The notes under the pieces: generated by a model
Seen by the model: the letters and a program-made list of their open reading frames with translations, nothing else
What the model was told of the DNA's origin: nothing
Databases searched by the model: none
Shown: positions 59,396 through 64,000 of the stretch, one piece after another
Position numbering within the stretch: position 1 is the stretch's first letter
How the letters are laid out: every line of letters starts with the position of its first letter
Source of the DNA: Mangrovibacterium lignilyticum
GTDB lineage: Bacteria > Bacteroidota > Bacteroidia > Bacteroidales > Prolixibacteraceae
Direction of reading: 5' to 3'
NCBI RefSeq assembly: GCF_010882175.1
Contig: NZ_WKLH01000007.1
Coordinates: 62,001 to 126,000 of the forward strand
Length of the DNA: 64,000 nt
Program-made: the position numbers and the translations under genes

Positions 59396-61132
59396 TTACC
59401 AGCCTGGATTTCGCTCGTACAAGCCTTTACTGAAATCTATTTGCTGCTGTGGAATCGGGAAATATTCATTTTTATTTTTCGTAAAATGGCCGTCTTTAAG
59501 GTATTCCCGCTTGGTCATTTCAGTAGCAAAATAGTTGTTGAGGTATTCAGCAGCAACACCCCATCGAACCAAGTCGAAGAATCGAATTCCTTCCATAGCG
59601 AACTCCATGCGTCTTTCCCAGCGTAATGCTTGTCTTGCAAATTCTTGTGTCCAGGTGCAATTATCCCCTGGTTTGTAAGTATCCATATTGTAATTTGAAA
59701 CAGGGAACCCACTGGCATCTTTCAGCATTTCGGTACTGTTGATGGCACGTTGACGAACTTCGTTGATAATCGGCAGTGCTTCATCCTGACGTCCCAGCTC
59801 TATCAATGCTTCAGCTTTCCACAAGAGCACATCGGCGTAGCGGATGATGTCTGTGTTTTTGGAGCTGGCCATAAATGGAGGAACTTTCTGGAAACAAGGG
59901 CAGTTGGGGGACTGGTTTTCTTTCAGTGAAGAAAAATAACCATAAATCTGTGGTGAACGAGTCCAGGAATCTTCATAGACAAATTGAGGATCATATTTCC
60001 AGGGGTGCCCGGGAATGGCAACCGTATGGTCCAGACGAGGGTCAAATGAATTATCGAAGAAATCAGAACCAGAACTCGCGTCGGCATTGTTAAATGTGTT
60101 GAACAGAGGAAGGCCATCGGCATCTGTTTTGAACGAATTTACCAGGTTTTGGCTTGGAATATGGAACCAGCAGCAACCGTATTCCGGATTCATTGGGTAA
60201 TTCAACATATTTCCCCAGTCCAAACGCCCTTTGGGAGTATCGTCATCAATTGAGCGTTGAATGGCAAATACAGATTCAGTGCTGGAGACGTCATAATCCC
60301 ACAGGAAATTATAACCAAAATCAGCAAATAGAGCATATTGCCCTGATCCAATTACCTGGTCAACCAATGAGACTACTTCCTGTAATTTTGAGGAATTGAT
60401 AGAGGTAACATTGTTCTGATCATCCTGTTCGTAGGATTGGTATAAGCTCGTTTTTGCGAGGTAGGCCATCGCTGTAAATTTGTTTGGCCGTCCTTTGTCT
60501 GCTTGTGTTTCGGGCAGGTTGTTGGCTGCAAACTTAAATTCATCAGCAATTTTTCCCCATAGCTCCTGATCTGTGAAAGCACGATTGGAAACTTCATTAT
60601 AACTGTCATTTTTCAGGACTTCCTCATCGATCCATGGCACAAACTTAAACATGGTCTTTAGTATAAAATAATGATGTCCTCGCAGGAAACGCAATTCGGC
60701 TTGACGTTCAACTTTCTGCGGATACTCATCTTCGCTGAGGTCGTTGATTATCCCCAAGGCTTCGTTTACCCGACTGATTCCCACATATAAACGGTACCAT
60801 TTCTGGTCAAGCATGGGATTGTCGGGTTGAAGGATAGAGAATAACTCCATTTGGTTAAACTCGGCAATATCGCCGGTAGCATCACCACCTTTGTACGAGT
60901 CGCCACTGGTATTGTCGGCATAGGGCCACAAAGAGTTTGGTGCAGTATAGTGATCGTTGCCCAATTCTGCATAAGCGGCAATTACCATTGCTTCTGCGTT
61001 ATCCGGGGTTTTTAAAAGATCCTTGCTTATGATGCTTTTGGGAGCCATGTCCAGGAAAGAATCTTTGCAGGAAAAAAGAAATCCTGAAGATATAAGCAGT
61101 GCTGCAAATATAAATTTCTGTATATTTTTCAT
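59396..61132 (-). CDS. susD: SusD-like fructan-binding lipoprotein
   Basis: The 578-residue protein has a lipoprotein signal (Cys22 in FLFSCKDSF). Typical RagB/SusD features are the helical segment ELRFLRGHHYFILKTMF, ADVLLWKAEALIELGR, INEVRQRA, and the C-terminal WERRMEFAMEGIRFFDLVRW. It forms the lid of the SusC transporter at 61144, only 11 bp away. It belongs to the fructan operon and should bind fructo-oligosaccharides outside the cell. Confidence 0.95.
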   Translation of the reverse strand: MKNIQKFIFAALLISSGFLFSCKDSFLDMAPKSIISKDLLKTPDNAEAMVIAAYAELGNDHYTAPNSLWPYADNTSGDSYKGGDATGDIAEFNQMELFSILQPDNPMLDQKWYRLYVGISRVNEALGIINDLSEDEYPQKVERQAELRFLRGHHYFILKTMFKFVPWIDEEVLKNDSYNEVSNRAFTDQELWGKIADEFKFAANNLPETQADKGRPNKFTAMAYLAKTSLYQSYEQDDQNNVTSINSSKLQEVVSLVDQVIGSGQYALFADFGYNFLWDYDVSSTESVFAIQRSIDDDTPKGRLDWGNMLNYPMNPEYGCCWFHIPSQNLVNSFKTDADGLPLFNTFNNADASSGSDFFDNSFDPRLDHTVAIPGHPWKYDPQFVYEDSWTRSPQIYGYFSSLKENQSPNCPCFQKVPPFMASSKNTDIIRYADVLLWKAEALIELGRQDEALPIINEVRQRAINSTEMLKDASGFPVSNYNMDTYKPGDNCTWTQEFARQALRWERRMEFAMEGIRFFDLVRWGVAAEYLNNYFATEMTKREYLKDGHFTKNKNEYFPIPQQQIDFSKGLYERNPGW

Positions 61133-61143
61133 AGTTCTTGTTT

Positions 61144-64000
61144 CTAGAATGTTAGATTAATACCGATTGTATAGCTCGTTGGATTCGGATAAGCAAAGCC
61201 AGGCGATTCGGGATCAACGCCGGTGAATTTGTCTGCACCTTTACGATCTTTTAAAGTGAATAAGTTCTGACCTTGTAAATAAACCCGTGCTGAACTTAAA
61301 TTAAGTTGTTGCGTTAGCCGGGCAGGAATGTTATAACCTAATTGCAGATTTCTCATTTTGAGATAAGAACCGTTTTCAATGAAATATGATGAGGCTCTGT
61401 TTTCATTGTTAGAATCGGTCAATGACAGCATTGGTATAGTCGAATCCGTGTTTTCCGGGGTCCACGCATCCAATGTTCTTGCACCATAATTTGTTCCGGA
61501 CCAGATTGATGTGAAGTCGGTAAGGTGTTTGTGTTCATTGTAAACATCGGCACCGTATACGCCTTGAAAAAACATGTTCACATCAAATCCTTTGTACTCA
61601 AACCTGGCATTAAATCCATAGATGAAATCAGGGTTTGGATCACCAATAAAAGTTCGGTCATAGTCATTTACGATACCATCTGGCTCATAAACAAAATTGC
61701 CATCGGCATCCAGCCCACCGATATCTTTGTATCGAATACGGCCTATTCCTTTTCCGGGTTGATCAGCATAGTTGTCAACTTCTTGTTGGTTTTGGAAGAG
61801 CCCGTCGGCAATATATCCGAAATGAATCAGGTCAGAGTGGCCTAATACACTTTTGCCGGTTGACGGATCACCCGGATAGCCAGTTAGCACACTTTCAGGC
61901 AGGTAGGTTACTTTTCGTTTATATGATGAAATGTTGGCTGTCAGATCCATTGTCAGATCTTTGGTGAGCTTGGTTTTGTATCCAAGAACCAGTTCAATAC
62001 CGGTGTTCTCCAAGGTCGCGCCATTCATCCATTGATCACCTCCTTCTCCCTTTGCTCCTAAGAAAGGGGGATTTGTCAGGATATCCTTGGTCTCTTTAAA
62101 GAAGTAATCAACATTACCGTACAACGCCTGGTTGAATAAGCCGAAGTCAAGGCCGAAGTTGGTTTGATTTGCTTCCTCCCACTTTAGGAACGGATTTCCG
62201 TTGCTAACTTTTCTAAATCCTGCAGGTAAAGTGCCGGTATCTGCTCCTGTTATATCATAAGCTGTACCCGTATCAAAAGCCCATGTTGGATCGATACCAT
62301 AGTCGGATCGATAAATAGAATAAATACCTCCGTTGTCAATAGATTGATTACCGGTAATTCCCCAGCCGGCTCGAAGTTTCAGGTTTGAAAATGCAGGAAG
62401 GCTTTCTTTGAAGAAACCTTCTTCACTTAGTCTCCAACCGACAGAAAATGCAGGAAATGTACCATAAAGATTTTCCTTGCCAAAACGAGAAGACCCGTCG
62501 CGGCGTACGGTAACCGATGCCAGGTATTTATTGTTATAGACGTAGTTGATTTTCCCAAAGTAGGAAAACAAGGAATTTCCGGAACCACCACCGCCGTTTT
62601 GTGCGCCTTCAGTACCCGCATCCAGAAACATATAATCCGGGTCTTCCAACTCGAAACCTTGTTTGATGGCATAGAACCATTCATCTTGGTATTTGATGGC
62701 TTCTGTACCGATCACCATGTCGAAATCGTGTTTCCCTTTTTTGAATTTATAATTCAAGGTGTTCGACCAGGTCCAGGAGATATTGTGCGATTGTGAAGTC
62801 GTTACCCGGTTAATATCACTATTTAAGAAACCTGATGTATAACTATAATCCATCTTCCTCAAATAGCTTTCATTATAGTCGATACCGAAACTTGATCTGA
62901 GGTTCAAGCCTTTTATAACCTCAAGATCGGCATACATATTTCCAAAAATACGTGCTGACTTCCGATTGTTTTGTTTGTTCTGATCGATTAATCGAACAGG
63001 ATTGTGGCGGTCAGTCATTCCGCGACCAGGGCCACCCCAGCCTCCATCAATGGAATGTACGGGAACAATTGGCTGTTGCACCAGCGCCAGATACATTACA
63101 TCTCCAGGGATTTCAACGTTATTAACTCTTGAAACCAATAAGTTTTCTCCAATTAGTAACTTGCCACCAAGTACTTTATAGTCTGAGTTTATTCGAGCGG
63201 TAATTTTGTTTGAATTTGTTTCCTTGATGATCCCGTCGTGGTCATAATAATTCAAAGAGAATAAAGAATGGCCGCGATCGCTACCGTTCGACAAGGTGAA
63301 GTTGTAAGATTGAATTAGAGATTGTTGAGAAATCTCATCATACCAGTTCGTATCTGCTGGGCGCATAGTTTGCCCCGATCCTACATCAATAAATTCAGGA
63401 TAAAGGGTTTTGTCAAGGATAGGCGTTCCATTTCCATTTGTATGCCAAACATACTGGTATAGAGACGATTTATTAGGATTTGAACCGTCATTCACAGCCG
63501 CTTGCCAGTATACAAACGCTCTTTCTTCGGTGTTAAGCACATCCATCTTATTGGCATACTCTTGTACGGTCAGGTAAGAGCTAAATTCAATTTTTGTTAC
63601 GCCTTCTTTCCCTTTTTTGGTCGTAATTAAAATAACGCCGTTGTTCGCGCGCGAACCATAAATACTGGCAGCAGAGGCATCTTTCAACACCTGCATATTT
63701 TCAATGTCATTCGGGTTGAGCTGTTCGATACCTCCGGTTGTAGGTACACCGTCGATTACGTAAAGCGGATTGTTGTCCTGGTTGTTAAGCGTACTACCAC
63801 CACGAATACGAACTGTTGCGAATGAACCTGGATTTCCATCGGTTGTAATATATACTCCGGCAACACGTCCCTGCAAAGCTTTTACTGCATTTCCTGTCGG
63901 AATTTCTTTGATCTCTTCCACATCAACAACACCGACAGAACCTGTTAAATCTGCTTTTCTCTGTGTTTGGTAACCTGTAACAACAACTTGTTCCAAACCG
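61144..64000 (-). CDS. susC: SusC-like TonB-dependent transporter, N-terminus cut by window edge
   Basis: At least 950 residues are visible, and the frame continues past base 64000; a TTG at 63996 is not the real start. The visible part begins at the TonB-box-like segment VVVTGYQTQRKADLTGS. The plug follows (SIYGSRANNGVILITTKKGK near residue 110), then the barrel to the terminal TSYTIGINLTF. The signal peptide and carboxypeptidase-like domain are outside the window. It is the first visible gene of the fructan operon and transports fructo-oligosaccharides with its SusD partner. A regulator, if present, lies beyond the edge. Confidence 0.95.
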   Translation of the reverse strand, partial: GLEQVVVTGYQTQRKADLTGSVGVVDVEEIKEIPTGNAVKALQGRVAGVYITTDGNPGSFATVRIRGGSTLNNQDNNPLYVIDGVPTTGGIEQLNPNDIENMQVLKDASAASIYGSRANNGVILITTKKGKEGVTKIEFSSYLTVQEYANKMDVLNTEERAFVYWQAAVNDGSNPNKSSLYQYVWHTNGNGTPILDKTLYPEFIDVGSGQTMRPADTNWYDEISQQSLIQSYNFTLSNGSDRGHSLFSLNYYDHDGIIKETNSNKITARINSDYKVLGGKLLIGENLLVSRVNNVEIPGDVMYLALVQQPIVPVHSIDGGWGGPGRGMTDRHNPVRLIDQNKQNNRKSARIFGNMYADLEVIKGLNLRSSFGIDYNESYLRKMDYSYTSGFLNSDINRVTTSQSHNISWTWSNTLNYKFKKGKHDFDMVIGTEAIKYQDEWFYAIKQGFELEDPDYMFLDAGTEGAQNGGGGSGNSLFSYFGKINYVYNNKYLASVTVRRDGSSRFGKENLYGTFPAFSVGWRLSEEGFFKESLPAFSNLKLRAGWGITGNQSIDNGGIYSIYRSDYGIDPTWAFDTGTAYDITGADTGTLPAGFRKVSNGNPFLKWEEANQTNFGLDFGLFNQALYGNVDYFFKETKDILTNPPFLGAKGEGGDQWMNGATLENTGIELVLGYKTKLTKDLTMDLTANISSYKRKVTYLPESVLTGYPGDPSTGKSVLGHSDLIHFGYIADGLFQNQQEVDNYADQPGKGIGRIRYKDIGGLDADGNFVYEPDGIVNDYDRTFIGDPNPDFIYGFNARFEYKGFDVNMFFQGVYGADVYNEHKHLTDFTSIWSGTNYGARTLDAWTPENTDSTIPMLSLTDSNNENRASSYFIENGSYLKMRNLQLGYNIPARLTQQLNLSSARVYLQGQNLFTLKDRKGADKFTGVDPESPGFAYPNPTSYTIGINLTF

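Overview
The window is chromosomal DNA of a Bacteroidota bacterium. The evidence is two SusC/SusD pairs, an ECF sigma / FecR anti-sigma pair, a type IX secretion C-terminal domain on one glycosidase, many 'xxxC' outer-membrane lipoproteins, and weak Shine-Dalgarno use. Base composition looks moderate (about 40% GC by eye). The mix of plant or algal glycan enzymes and T9SS suggests an environmental lineage such as Marinilabiliales/Prolixibacteraceae, but that is inference. I see no tRNA, rRNA, CRISPR array, transposase or phage gene.

Region 1 (1-3355) is a housekeeping or sensing edge: the 3' end of a probable outer-membrane protein, a divergent HxlR regulator / YhdH-type reductase pair, and a membrane-anchored AraC regulator.

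Region 2 (3905-25299) is a glycan-degradation island, all on the plus strand. It holds a TonB-dependent receptor with a small secreted protein, a GH2 beta-glucuronidase (NxK motif), a GH3, two large GH2 enzymes (one with a LamG-like insert), a GH106 rhamnosidase, a GH78-like rhamnosidase and a GH43-CBM enzyme. Strong hairpin terminators at 6648 and 11198 divide it into transcription units; the last five genes (11264-25299) look like one operon. The activities point to a glycan with rhamnose, glucuronate and galactose, such as rhamnose-capped arabinogalactan or a rhamnogalacturonan side chain. No sulfatase or polysaccharide lyase is present.

Region 3 (25400-28751) holds methylglyoxal synthase, a DUF2141 protein, a Crp/Fnr regulator and an unusual SCP2-like / hydroxyacid-dehydrogenase fusion. 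The fusion gene shares an upstream palindrome, at identical spacing from the start codon, with a distant NAD(P)H oxidoreductase gene (40995).

Region 4 (29050-40519) is a classical ECF-controlled polysaccharide utilisation locus: sigma factor, FecR, STN-containing SusC, SusD, terminator, GH105, a decayed GH2 remnant and a tandem-GH43 lipoprotein. With Region 2 it probably serves one pectin- or arabinogalactan-like substrate.

Region 5 (40995-50234) holds a flavodoxin-like oxidoreductase, an AraC regulator divergent from a complete RND efflux operon (adaptor, pump, TolC), a small alarmone synthetase and an outer-membrane phospholipase A.

Region 6 (50393-64000, minus strand) is a fructan locus: SusC (cut by the window edge), SusD, a DUF4960 glycan-binding lipoprotein, two GH32 enzymes (one T9SS-exported with an inserted beta-sandwich, one lipoprotein), an MFS sugar porter and a fructokinase, closed by a terminator. 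Its order matches the Bacteroides thetaiotaomicron levan locus (BT1757-BT1763). Downstream lies a third GH32 gene killed by two in-frame stops and joined at its 3' end to a remnant of a KAS III (FabH-like) gene.
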